Below are positions 33,341 to 42,639 of a stretch of 64,000 nucleotides of DNA, in pieces; the first letter of the stretch is position 1, and every line of letters begins with the position of its first letter. The translations under genes and the position numbers were made by a program. The stretch covers positions 806,001-870,000 of the forward strand of contig SDUX01000010.1 of assembly GCA_008729055.1 (NCBI GenBank). The letters run 5' to 3'. The notes below the pieces were generated by a model. The model saw only the letters and a program-made list of their open reading frames with translations. It made no database searches and was not told the DNA's origin. The stretch is from Pyropia haitanensis (Eukaryota; Rhodophyta; Bangiophyceae; Bangiales; Bangiaceae).

Positions 33341-33427
33341 CGAGCCTGGCAGGACTCGAACCTGCAATCTCTTGATGACTCTCGCGTTTTCGTAGTCAAG
33401 CGCGTTATCCAATTTTGCCACAGGCCC
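33341..33427 (-). tRNA. tRNA-Arg (anticodon ACG) with a 13-nt intron
   Basis: An 87-nt gene. The acceptor GGGCCTG pairs with CAGGCTC (one G-U), discriminator G. The T arm is GCAGG-TTCGAGT-CCTGC with a canonical B box. The anticodon stem CTTGA/TCAAG encloses 20 nt: CTACGA, a 13-nt insert, and the last loop base, so the anticodon is ACG and the intron sits at the canonical position after base 37; GACT/AGTC inside the precursor extends the stem as usual for pre-tRNA introns. The D stem is weak: G10-C25 and C11-G24 pair, A12/C23 do not. ICG after deamination would read CGU, CGC and CGA. A TTTT terminator follows. Confidence 0.9.
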
Positions 33428-33474
33428 CTTCGCTGCGCAGCGCGACACTAACAAAATTTTATCCCTACGAATGA

Positions 33475-33933
33475 TTGTGGCGGTGGCGCTGGAGTTCCTC
33501 ATTGCTCTGGATTGCTCTGGCGGGCCAGTGCAGTCTGCACGTCGTGCACGACGTGTGGCAGGTGCTGTGGCTGTCTCCTTTTTCGAAGCCGGCGCACGGA
33601 AACGAGTCGTCCTCGCTGCTGTGCTCCACGCGTCAGCGGGCCGTTGCCCGCAATCGCCGCATCGGTTGGTGCGTGGAAATTGGTACACTGCACGGTCCGG
33701 CTGCGGTGGGTGTGCTCCTTGACCACGCCAAGGACGATAGCTTCGTGTGTGCATATACGACAGACGCGCGGGTGAAGCGCGCCGTGTTTCTGGGTGGTGG
33801 CCTGCTGTTGGCCCACTCTGTGCTTGGCCATCTTGTGCTGTTGCATGGATGGGTGTATGCGCTGGTGCAACTTGGTCGCCAGCGAACGGGGTTGCTCCGG
33901 GACTGTCAAAACGGGACGCCAATCGTCACCTAG
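33475..33933 (+). other. Open frame without an ATG, possible exon of a membrane protein
   Basis: This frame looks more like coding than its neighbours (CVEIGTLHGPAAVGVLLDHA; RAVFLGGGLLLAHSVLGHLV with LLHGWVYAL, a likely membrane hairpin), but it starts just after an in-frame stop and contains no upstream ATG. It may be a 3' exon of a gene whose first exon is not recognised, or noise. Confidence 0.25.
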
Positions 33934-34265
33934 TGGCAGGGCACAGCCCGTGCTGCGGAACCATCGCCGGGACGTCCACCCGCCACGACACACGCTGTCG
34001 GTGGCAGCGACAGCGGGCCCGGACGCAACCACTCACTGCAAAAGAGGTAACTTGCACGCAAGGCTGCAAAGCGCCCGCGACTGTCTCCTCCCCTGCATGT
34101 ATGCATACCCCATTGATGTACGTTTTCTTTTTGCTTCTTGCCAGATACAATCCGGTCGGAGCGGGCGCCTACCCACGGTTGCCCGCCCACGCACCAGGCA
34201 CCTACCGACCGCCGCCCACCGCGGGCGTCGTCACCGCCCACCGCGGACACTGCACCCCCCCCACT

Positions 34266-35450
34266 TCATTCCCGCCAGGTGTTGCTCAGCTGCTTGACCC
34301 GGTCCTCCTCCCACCAGGTCTTGCTCTTGTAGCCCTTCCTCAAAAAGTCCGCCACCGCATCCGAATTGGCCTCCCCGTCCGGCCCGTCGAGCGACAGCGC
34401 CGCGGTCAGCGTGTCGCGCACCTGCCCCAGCGGCGGGCGCTCGGGCAACACCGCCACCCGCCGGTAGTTGCCCTCGCTCGTGTCGAGCAGCACCTGGTAC
34501 GCGCCCGGGTAGACGCGGTAGAGGGCACCTGAGTAGTTGACCAGGTAGGGCGGCCGCGGCACCGACCGCGAGTAGCTGCGGGTGCGGAGGTAGTAGACGG
34601 GGCGGACGGTGGAGAGGAACTCAAAGTGCATACGCTTGCGCGGAAAGGCGGGGAGGCCCAGGTCCCCGCGCGCGGCGTCCAGCTTGAGGTTGAACAGCAC
34701 GACGGGGCGGCCCGCCGCGGCGGCCACGAGGCGCTCCACGTCGGGCAGCTCCTGCGCCGACGCGCCGACAATCACAAACATGTCATCGTCGGGGCGGACC
34801 GCCACGTCCACGTCGGGTGACGTCCAGATGCGGTCAAAAAAGCTGCCCCGCACCGTGTCCTTGAGCACCCCCAGCCGGACGCCCGGGAGGGGCTCCTCCG
34901 ACTCGCCATTCTGCTCTACCGCCCGGTCCTTCTCGACCGCGTCGGGGAAGACAATGACCGTACGGCGGCCCTGTTCAACGGTAAAGATGCGCGCAAAGTC
35001 AATGGCCAGCTTGAAGTTGGCGTCCGACACGTCGTACGCCGACACGGCCGACGACTCAAGCATGTCCGTGGGGAGGGGGGGAAACTCCACCTCCACCACC
35101 GCGTCCCCCGCGGCAAACGCAGCGGTCGCCGCGGTCGCCGCCTGCGTGACGGCCTGGAAAAACGTGGACGGTGGGGGAGCCAGCTTGGCCTCTTCGGCCT
35201 TTTTGGACTTGGAACCAGAGGCCGGCGCAGAGGAGGAAGCGGAGGAAGAGGAGGAAGAGGGGGAAGAGGCAGCAGAGGCGGTGCCGCCCACCGCCTTGGC
35301 CACTCGCCACGTCGACCGGGACGCGGCCCCGCCGCCGCCGGCCACCGCAACCCGCGACGGCAGCGGCGCGCCAGACACGGCGGCGACCGCGCCCAACGGG
35401 GCGGCGGTGCGCCGCCCGGGCAGGGCGGGGAGAGGCGTAGCAAACGCCAT
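34266..35450 (-). CDS. DUF1995 protein, predicted plastid-targeted (LPA3-related)
   Basis: A 394-aa single-exon protein. The N-terminus MAFATPLPALPGRRTAAPLG followed by an Ala/Ser-rich stretch is a plausible plastid transit peptide; ATG 35450 is the first in frame. The mature part begins SKKAEEAKLAPPPSTFFQAV and shows the DUF1995 layout: DAVVEVEFPPLPTDMLESSA, DARIFTV-like DFARIFTVEQGRRTVIVFPD, a central VRPDDDMFVIVGASAQELPD, VVLFNLKLDAARGDLGLPAF, YYLRTRSYSRSVPRPPYLVN and GALYRVYPGAYQVLLDTSEG. In plants DUF1995 proteins include LOW PSII ACCUMULATION 3 and relatives in chloroplasts; the biochemical role is unsettled, with photosystem II assembly the best documented. The C-terminal KGYKSKTWWEEDRVKQLSNT is intact. 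The gene is head to head with nothing obvious for 3.4 kb. Confidence 0.88.
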   Translation of the reverse strand: MAFATPLPALPGRRTAAPLGAVAAVSGAPLPSRVAVAGGGGAASRSTWRVAKAVGGTASAASSPSSSSSSASSSAPASGSKSKKAEEAKLAPPPSTFFQAVTQAATAATAAFAAGDAVVEVEFPPLPTDMLESSAVSAYDVSDANFKLAIDFARIFTVEQGRRTVIVFPDAVEKDRAVEQNGESEEPLPGVRLGVLKDTVRGSFFDRIWTSPDVDVAVRPDDDMFVIVGASAQELPDVERLVAAAAGRPVVLFNLKLDAARGDLGLPAFPRKRMHFEFLSTVRPVYYLRTRSYSRSVPRPPYLVNYSGALYRVYPGAYQVLLDTSEGNYRRVAVLPERPPLGQVRDTLTAALSLDGPDGEANSDAVADFLRKGYKSKTWWEEDRVKQLSNTWRE

Positions 35451-38110
35451 GACGCCAATGGCCAGCAGCACCAAGCGGAGCGAGACACGCACCACGAGGC
35501 CGGAACCGACGACGAAAACTGCGGTGGTCGGCAGCCGACTGGGGAGCAGACGTCACGGGGAGGGCAGTGAGGAACAAGCCGTGGCGAGGGGGCGAGCCGG
35601 ACGTGCGGGAGGGAGTGAAACGGCGTGACGGTCGACGACGAACAGACCTTTGGGGGGGTGACGCTTGCGTCGGGGGGGGCGCCTGGTGCACTCGGCGATG
35701 CGATGAGGTGGCTCACGCCGCGGTCGCAGTGCGGGGAGGCTGGCGCGGGCACGGATCAGGGGTGTGGCTGAGGGGGGCAAACAACGGCAGCGGGCGGGCC
35801 GCTCGATGGCGAGCTTGTGGCTGTTGGCACGCCCGCGTGGGGCTGCAAAGGCGGCACGATGGCCAGCGGACGGGAGCTCGGCCGCCTGTAGGACACAATT
35901 GGTCGAGCTGGTGAGTCCTGAAACGGTCTCAAGATAGAAAATTTACAAAAGTTACAGCAACCCCGTTGAAATCAGTGATGTAACACTAGTACTTGTCTTT
36001 TTCAAAGTTCACTTCTAGGGTGACCTTTTCGCTACCGGGCCGACGATTGACGTGCGCTCTGCACTTACACCCTGTGTTCTACCCGTCCCGTGGACGTCGC
36101 GTGAAGTCGCCGCACTGGTGTTTGGCGACAACAGATCCGTGCAGTGCCGCTCGCGATACGGACCCTCGTTGACAGTCGCGGCCAGTGCCCCGCGGCCGGC
36201 CAGCCGCGCCGCTGCGGTCGGGAACCAGCGGTCAAGCCGCCGCGGTCGCGCGCGGGGGGGCAGAGGCTGCCTCCCGCGGCCGTGCCGCCCCCCCGGGCGC
36301 CCCCACGGGCGCCGGCAGACTGGCCGGCGCGTCCGCCACTCCTCCTCCCTCCCCCCCAGCTCCGCCCGTGTCTGTCGCGGATCGGCAGGCGGCCGCCAGC
36401 ACCATCAGAATCCACAGATATGCGACGGTGCGCACGGCGGGGACCACCGCCGCCGCGGCCCGTGCCGCTCGCCGTCCCCCCCCAAAGCGCACCCAACGTT
36501 TGTCGTTTCTCGTGGGGCCCCCCCCCCCCCCGCGCGGTGGGTTTGCCACTCGCTGTGCTCTCCGCGGCGGCGCCCCCTCGAGCCGCCCGCCGCCCGCCGC
36601 GGCACCGCCGCGCCGCCTGTCCCACCGCCGCAGCGTGCGGGGCGGCACGGTCCCGCCGCCTTGGCCAACGACCCCCCGACCGGTCCCCCCAGTCCGTCCT
36701 TTCTTTGTTTCGGTGGCACCGCAGGGGGTGGTGGCGGGGGGGGGGGGGCGGGGGTGGTCACCACGGTGGCGGTAGCGCTCCCCCGCGACCGCGTGCGTGC
36801 GCCGCCGCCGCCGCGTTTTTTTTTTTGAAAGACGGGAAGAACAGGCCGCCACTGCCAGGTGGCGCCCACGACCCGCCGCGGCGCGCCCGCCGCGGCTGGC
36901 ACGGCGGCCGTCGGGCGCGGCGGCGCGCACAGCGGGGCGGTGCCGCGGGGGGGGGGGGGGGGGGGGGGGGCGGGTGCTGCCCCTCTCGGTCTACCGCCAG
37001 CTGGGGCGCCGCCGCCGCGGCGGGGGCGGCGCCAGTGGGCACCCCCCCTGCTGCCAATGGGGCCGCCAGTCTGTTGCGCCCGCCACAATCCATGGAGGGG
37101 CAGAGGATGGAACCCGCGGGGTGCTACCGCCGGCGCCCGCCCCCACCGGCCGGCCGCGACCGGTCCCCCCCCCACCGCACGGTAAGGCTGGTCGGCAGTG
37201 GCGTCGGGGGGTGTGCCTCTTGACGCCGAAAGCGAGTCCCAGCCGCCGCCGCACACCCCTGCACGCTACCGGTAACGGCGTTTCTCCTTTTTTTTTTTTT
37301 GTTGTCTGTTTCGTGTCTCTCCATCCCAAACAATGGTAGGGAGCCGCCATCCCCGACGGGAAGGCGCCTCTGCACGTCTGTGCTCCCTTTTTTTTTTTTG
37401 TTCTTTTTTTTGGCGTCTGCCACGCGCGCGCGTCCGCGCACGCCAGCTGCCCCCCCCCCCCCCCCCCCCCCCGCAGCACGGCCGTGGCGGGCGCACCTCG
37501 CCGTGACGGTCGCCCGCCCGCCGCTGCGCAGCGCGGCGGCCGGCCGCGGCGTGACGCGCGTGGTGGCCGCGCCGCCGCCGGCGGCGCGCCGCGGCGGGCG
37601 GGCGTCCGCGGCGCGCGCGCGCCACCCGCCGCGCGGTCGGCGGCCTTGCACGGCCGTGGAGGGGCGCCGCCGCCGCCGCCGCTGCCGCCGCGCACGACGC
37701 GCGCGGCGGGTGGGCACGACCGCCACCCCCCCCCCCCCCCCCCCCCCCCCCCCCGCCCCCCACCCCCCCCCCAACCTCCTCCCCCCCGCGCGCACCCCGT
37801 TCCCGCGCCGCCGGCCACCGCCACGACGACGGCGGGCGTCGGCCACCGCCACCGCCACCGCCACCGCCACCGCCACCACCACCACCACCCCCCCCCCGCC
37901 ACCACCGCCGCCGCCACGACGCGGACGACGCGCCGGGTGCTGCCGTGTCAGACCGCCGCCGCGGGTCGAGCCGCCCGGCCGCCGCCGCCGCGCGGGGAGC
38001 GGAGGGGGGGGGGGGGTGGGGGGGGGGGGAGCGCACCCCGGCCGCCCCCGACGCCACCGCCCGCCGCCGCTGCCGGTCGAGCGCGCGTGGCACGGCGGTT
38101 TTCCGCGGCA

Positions 38111-38142
<32 letters not shown>

Positions 38143-38886
38143 GGGGGGAGAGGGGGCGGCGGCGGCCGCGCCCGTCGCGCGTCGCGCAGAGGGCGGTCGC
38201 GCCGCGCGCGGGTGGGGCGTGCCGCCCACACCCCCTCGCGCCGCGGCGGCAGCGTCGGCGGCACACGCCCACTGCCGCCCCTCCCCCCCCCTGTGCGTCC
38301 GTGCGCGCCGCGCGGCGCGTGCGCGCGCCGCGCGAGCGGCGGCCGCCGCGAGACGCGCACTTCCCCCCCCCCCCCCCCCCCCCCCGCAGTCGGTCGGCCA
38401 GACCGCCGCCGCGCGGGCGGTCCGTGGGGCGTACCGTACCCCGTGCATCGTTTCCCCGCTGTGCTGTGCTTGTTTTTTTTTGGTTGTCTCTGCACACACC
38501 CCCCCCGCCGCGGCGCCCACGCCTCTGCTCGCCGACCCCCGCTCCGCCCGCCGCGCACGCACCCCCGGCCGGCGCCCGTGTCACCCGCCCGCCCGCCCGC
38601 CCGCCCGCCGGACGCGCCGCCCGCCGGCCAGACGGACCGCCCGACCCGACCTCCAACGCGGCCGGCCGGCGCTCGTTTCCCCGTCTCTTCATTCCCGCCT
38701 CGCCACGCCCCCCCTGCTCCGCCCCCCCCCCCCTCTACCCACCCTATTGTTTCCCTCCGTTGACCCCCCCCCCCTGGCCCTCCCCCCGTCACCCCCCCCC
38801 CCCCCACCCCATCCTCTCTTCGACGCTCCCCGGCGTGGTCGTTGGCCGTGCGCGCGTCCCGAGAGGGAGGCCGCTACCCACCGACC
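35451..38886. other. Long gene-poor region: AT-rich island, Myb-like fragment, C and T tracts
   Basis: An AT-rich island lies at about 35930-36020 (see 5120-5881). At 36088-36174 the plus strand encodes PWTSREVAALV followed by NRSVQCRSRYGPSL, like the start and end of a Myb/SANT repeat with the middle missing. The rest is low-complexity: C runs at 37447-37472, 37729-37754 and 38366-38385, and T tracts at 36821-36831, 37290-37301, 37390-37412 and 38471-38479. Open frames above 500 aa on both strands at 37.1-38.9 kb are antisense to each other and have no domain. Confidence 0.45.
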
Positions 38887-40869
38887 ATGGACAGCGCACC
38901 GACGCGCGCCGCCGGCCGGCAGAACCGTGCGGCAGGGGGAGCGGCCGACGGTGACGCCGCCGCCGCCACCGCCGCCGTCGTTACCGGTGCCGCCACCGTG
39001 GCGGCCGCCGCCACCGCCGCGTCGCCAACACCAACCGTCACCGCCGCCGCCGCCGTTGCCCCTGCCGCCGTGACCGGCGGTGCCGACGGTGCCGACGGTG
39101 CCGCCGCCGCGGCCGCCGCCGCGGCCGCCGCCCCCCGTGCCTGCGGCATGGGCAAAAGGCGACGACGGACGCGGCCGCCACCTCCTGATACGGCGCCAGA
39201 CATCCCGGGGACACGGCGGGGCGGCGGCGCGCCGCCACAGCCCCCGCCGTCGCCGCCGCGGGCGCGCCAGTCGGCCGCGGCGGTTGCGCCACCGCGGCCG
39301 CGTCGACCCACCGGCCGGCGACGACGGCAGCGGTCGGGGAGCGTCGTTGCGGGCTGGGGCACGCTCCTCGCCGCCGTGGGCGTCGCGGCCGTCTCGGCCG
39401 CCGCCGCGGGCGCCGGTGACGCCGCGGCCGTGGCGGCGGTACCGCCGCCAGTGGGTGGTAGTGGTGTCGGTGGGGGTCGCGGCGGCGGTGGCGGCGGCGT
39501 CGTCGGTGGCGGCTGCGGCGGCGGTGGTGGCAACAGAGGTGGCGGCATTGGCGACGGCGGCGGTGGCAACAGGGGTGGCGGCGGTGGCGGCGGTGGCGGT
39601 GATGGTCGTATGCCTGGCGCGCTGCCTCTACCCCCAGACGGGCTGGCGGCGCCCGTGGTGCGGCAGAAGACGCGGCTGCCCCCAAACTTTTGCAGCGCCG
39701 CGCCGGTAGACCGCGAAACGGCGCCGCCACGCCCGCGCCGCCGCCGCGGTAGCACCGACAAGCGCGTGTGCACGGTGCTCGTGTCGGCGCAGGCGGATGA
39801 CGGCTTCATCCTCTACGTCGACGGCGTGAAGCTCATGTCGAGCGACGACTGGCGGCCGACGGTGGCGAAAAACGTCGAGGCCGGCCCCGGCTCCGTCGTT
39901 GCCGTCACGGCGTGCAACGTGGGCGGCGGGGGCGACGACGATCAGGCGTACGCCAAGGTGGACATCCACTTTGAGGGCAACGTCCTCATCTCGGACGCGT
40001 CGTGGAAGTCGAGCGACCGGCGGCCGCCGGGCGCGGACGCGACGGTGTGGACGTCGCCCGCGTTTGATGACTCGGCGTGGCCCAACGCGACGCTGCCCGA
40101 GCTGCTCGGCAACGTGGCGCCGGGGCTGGGGCCGCCCCGTGCCAAGGGCATCTGGACGGCCCGCAAGGGCCCCGCGCAGCGCGTCTATCTCCGCTCCCCG
40201 CCGCTGCCCGACGGGTTTTGCGGGCCAGACGGGCCGCGCGGGCAGCCGGGCGCGACCGCCGTCCGCGACCCGTCCCGCGACCGAGGCGGGGTGCCCGTGT
40301 GGGGCATCGCCGTTGCCGCGGTGGGCGGCCTGTCGGTCGCGTCGCTGGCGCTGCTCGGCGCCGTGTACCTGTGGTGCTGGCCATGGGGGGGGGGGGTGTA
40401 CCGCGTCGACGAGTGGCATCTGTTTCCGCCCACCACCGAGGGCGCCGCGGCACTGGATGAGGAGGAGGCGCGACGGGTGGGCGCGTCGGGGGGGGGGGTG
40501 TCGGCGGCGGAGCCGGCCGACGGGAGGGCAGTGAGGGGAGTCGCAGGGGGTTCGCCCGCCGCCGTTGCCGCCGTCGCCGCCACGACCAGGGTCGGCGTCG
40601 GCGGCGGCCGCATCCCCGCCGCCGCCACGGCTGTGGTCGTGGGCGGCCACGGCAGTGACGATGGGGTTGTCAAACCCGCCGCGGCCGCCGCCGAGCTGGC
40701 CATCGACTACAGCGAGAACGCGGCGTACCAGACGGACCCTGGCGACACCTACGGCAGCGACGAGGCGATTGACGAGCCCGCATCCTCGCCAGTCGTGTCG
40801 GCGGTGGGCGGCGCGCCCATCCCGCGGCCGCCAACAGACGGGTCCCGGGCGCCGTGGTTCAACGGCTAG
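38887..40869 (+). CDS. Membrane protein with galactose-binding/PA14-like beta-sandwich domain
   Basis: A 660-aa single-exon frame from ATG 38887 (GACCATGG). An Ala-rich N-terminus contains a basic patch (GKRRRRTR) and a first hydrophobic segment at about residues 152-177 (GTLLAAVGVAAVSAAAAGAG). A Gly-rich linker follows, then a domain at about 285-440: KRVCTVLVSAQADDGFILYV with DGVKLMSSDDW, VVAVTACNVG, AKVDIHFEGNVLISDASWKS, WTSPAFDDSAWPNA, GIWTARKGPAQRVYLRSPPL. The ADDGF-x-LYVDG motif and the DDSAWP and YLR segments are typical of galactose-binding-like jelly-roll or PA14-like carbohydrate-binding domains. A second hydrophobic segment (about 469-500, WGIAVAAVGGLSVASLALLG) is followed by an acidic C-terminal tail ending DYSENAAYQTDPGDTYGSDE. 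The beta domain would be outside the cytosol. Ligand unknown; a cell-surface or wall-binding role is inferred. Confidence 0.78.
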   Translation: MDSAPTRAAGRQNRAAGGAADGDAAAATAAVVTGAATVAAAATAASPTPTVTAAAAVAPAAVTGGADGADGAAAAAAAAAAAPRACGMGKRRRRTRPPPPDTAPDIPGTRRGGGAPPQPPPSPPRARQSAAAVAPPRPRRPTGRRRRQRSGSVVAGWGTLLAAVGVAAVSAAAAGAGDAAAVAAVPPPVGGSGVGGGRGGGGGGVVGGGCGGGGGNRGGGIGDGGGGNRGGGGGGGGGDGRMPGALPLPPDGLAAPVVRQKTRLPPNFCSAAPVDRETAPPRPRRRRGSTDKRVCTVLVSAQADDGFILYVDGVKLMSSDDWRPTVAKNVEAGPGSVVAVTACNVGGGGDDDQAYAKVDIHFEGNVLISDASWKSSDRRPPGADATVWTSPAFDDSAWPNATLPELLGNVAPGLGPPRAKGIWTARKGPAQRVYLRSPPLPDGFCGPDGPRGQPGATAVRDPSRDRGGVPVWGIAVAAVGGLSVASLALLGAVYLWCWPWGGGVYRVDEWHLFPPTTEGAAALDEEEARRVGASGGGVSAAEPADGRAVRGVAGGSPAAVAAVAATTRVGVGGGRIPAAATAVVVGGHGSDDGVVKPAAAAAELAIDYSENAAYQTDPGDTYGSDEAIDEPASSPVVSAVGGAPIPRPPTDGSRAPWFNG

Positions 40870-41860
40870 GTAGATGGGAGGGGAGGTGGCGGGGCGAGGG
40901 GGAGAGGGGGGAGGGAGGCGGAGGGTGCGGCGTCGCTACAACTTCCTATGCACACCGTGCTTGCCCTGTATGCTCGCTGTTTTGTGAGTACACCGCTCCC
41001 CCAGCCGCGCCGTGGACCACCCTTCATCGGCAGACTCGACAGGGTCGTCTGCTACGCCCCGCCGACCGCGAGCGTGGCTGCGACCAATTGCTCGCAGGGG
41101 GATGGGGTGGGGTCTGGGGATGGGCTCCCCGCCCGGCGGCGGTGCCGGTGGCAGCGACGCGCCATGCAACGGGCCTGGCCCCGGTAGATGGGCGAGGGGG
41201 GCGTGGAAGCGCGGGGCGGGCGGGTTTGGGGGGCGGGACGGTGGTTCAGCGGCGGCGCCTCGCGCCAACCCTGGGGCCCATTGTGTATGGAGTGCAGGGG
41301 GGAAAGCGGTCCCCGTGGACACGTCTCTCATTCCGTTTTCCTCCCCGCCCCGCCCCGCTGTCCGTCCCGCCCCCAGCGTAGTGCGGCGGTGCGGCGCAGA
41401 CGCTGTCGTAGCGGACAGAAGACCCAAAAACAGTCGCAAGAACGTTGGAGTTTAGCAACACGCAGCCATCCGCCGACCCGCCACGCGCCACCCACCGCCA
41501 CGTCCACCCGCCACCCACCACAGCCGCCACCGTCGACGGGCCGTTGCGGGCGCGCCCCCCCGCGCGCCCGCGCCCCCTCACCACGTACGTCAGCGGTCGA
41601 TGCTTGCCATCAACGAGAGGGGCGCGGGCGCGGACGGGGAGGTAAGCGAGCGCGCGACACCGCCTGGATCGGCGGAGACGGACTCGGGACGAGAGGCCCG
41701 GTGACGCGCGCTGCCGCCCCTGCCCGATTCCACTTTCTCAGAGAGGGGGAGAGACAGTGAAACGCGGAGCGCGCCGTGTCCGCCGCGTCGCGTCTTGCTC
41801 CCCTGTGCGCTCCAGCACTGCTTCTTGGCCGGCGATGAGTGATCGGCTGGCCAACCAGCG
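40870..41860. other. Intergenic region, nothing recognised
   Basis: 3' flank of the beta-sandwich membrane protein followed by GC-rich sequence of ordinary complexity. No gene seen on either strand. Confidence 0.4.
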
Positions 41861-41861
41861 G

Positions 41862-42292
41862 CGGTCGGTGGGTGGGAGCTGTGCCGGCGGTGGGTGGGAG
41901 CTGTGCCGGCGGCGGGTCGGTGGGTGGGAGCTTTGCCGGCGGTCGGTCGAAGCTGTGCCGGCGGTGGATCGGTGGGTGGGAGCTGTGTCGGCGGTGGGTC
42001 GGTGGGTGGGAGCTTTGCCGGCGGTCGGTCAAAGCCGTACCGGCGGTGGATCGGTGGGTGGGAGCTGTGCCGGCGGTGGGTGGGAGCTGTGCCGGCCGTG
42101 GATGGGAGCTTTGTCGGCGTTGGGTCTGTGGGTGGGAGCTGTGCCGGCGGTGGGTGGGAGCTGTGCCGGCGGTGGGTCGGTGGGTGGGAGCTTTGCCGGC
42201 GGTCGGTCGGTGGGTGGGAGCTGTGCCGGCGGTGGGTGGGAGCTGTGCCGGCGCTTGGTCGGTGGATGGGAGCTGTGTCGGTGGTCGGTAGG
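41862..42292 (+). repeat. Minisatellite with 23-bp unit and 8-bp slip variants
   Basis: About 16 imperfect copies of GGTGGGAGCTGTGCCGGCG or its GCTTTGCC variant lie in tandem. Spacing alternates between about 23 and 31 bp because an extra GTCGGTGG is present in some units. Long open frames across it (WELCRR/VGGSCAGG repeats) follow from the repeat and are not proposed as genes. Confidence 0.9.
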
Positions 42293-42639
42293 CTTGTGTG
42301 GCGGCCGGCGGTGGAGGCGGCGGTGGCGGCGGTGACGGCCGGCGGCGGTGGGCGAACCACGCCCCACCCCGCCTGCGCGACGCGGGCAGTCAGGCGGGGT
42401 GGGGCGGGCAGTTAGGCGGTCGGGGGGGGGGGGGGGGCGGGGGGAGGGCGGGCTCGCTGCGGCGGCCGACCGGGCGCACCGGTGCGGCAGTTGCGGCGGC
42501 GACATCGCCGCGAGGAGGCGGGGACGCCGCCACAGTCGCCGCCGCCGCCCCACCTGTAGGGCGCAACCATATAAGTTCGAACTAGGCTTGAGCAAGTAAA
42601 CGGCAGCCATACTGCAACCCCGCCCGTGCTCTCCGCTTG
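42293..42639. other. 3' flank of the ZIP transporter gene
   Basis: Follows the minisatellite; GGC-rich sequence and a G run of about 16 at 42422-42437. Slightly AT-richer from 42560 on, consistent with the transporter's 3' UTR. No gene seen. Confidence 0.4.

Noticed and set aside
33122..33922. Minus-strand frame of 266 aa over the tRNA gene
   Set aside because: It includes the translated tRNA (VAKLDNALDYENARV), a well-known false protein pattern, and has no domain.
37124..38954. Frames above 500 aa on both strands
   Set aside because: Mutually antisense, interrupted by runs of more than 20 C, no recognisable domain.
41757..42415. Plus-strand frames with WELCRR or VGGSCAGG repeats
   Set aside because: They are translations of the minisatellite in different frames; no start or domain.
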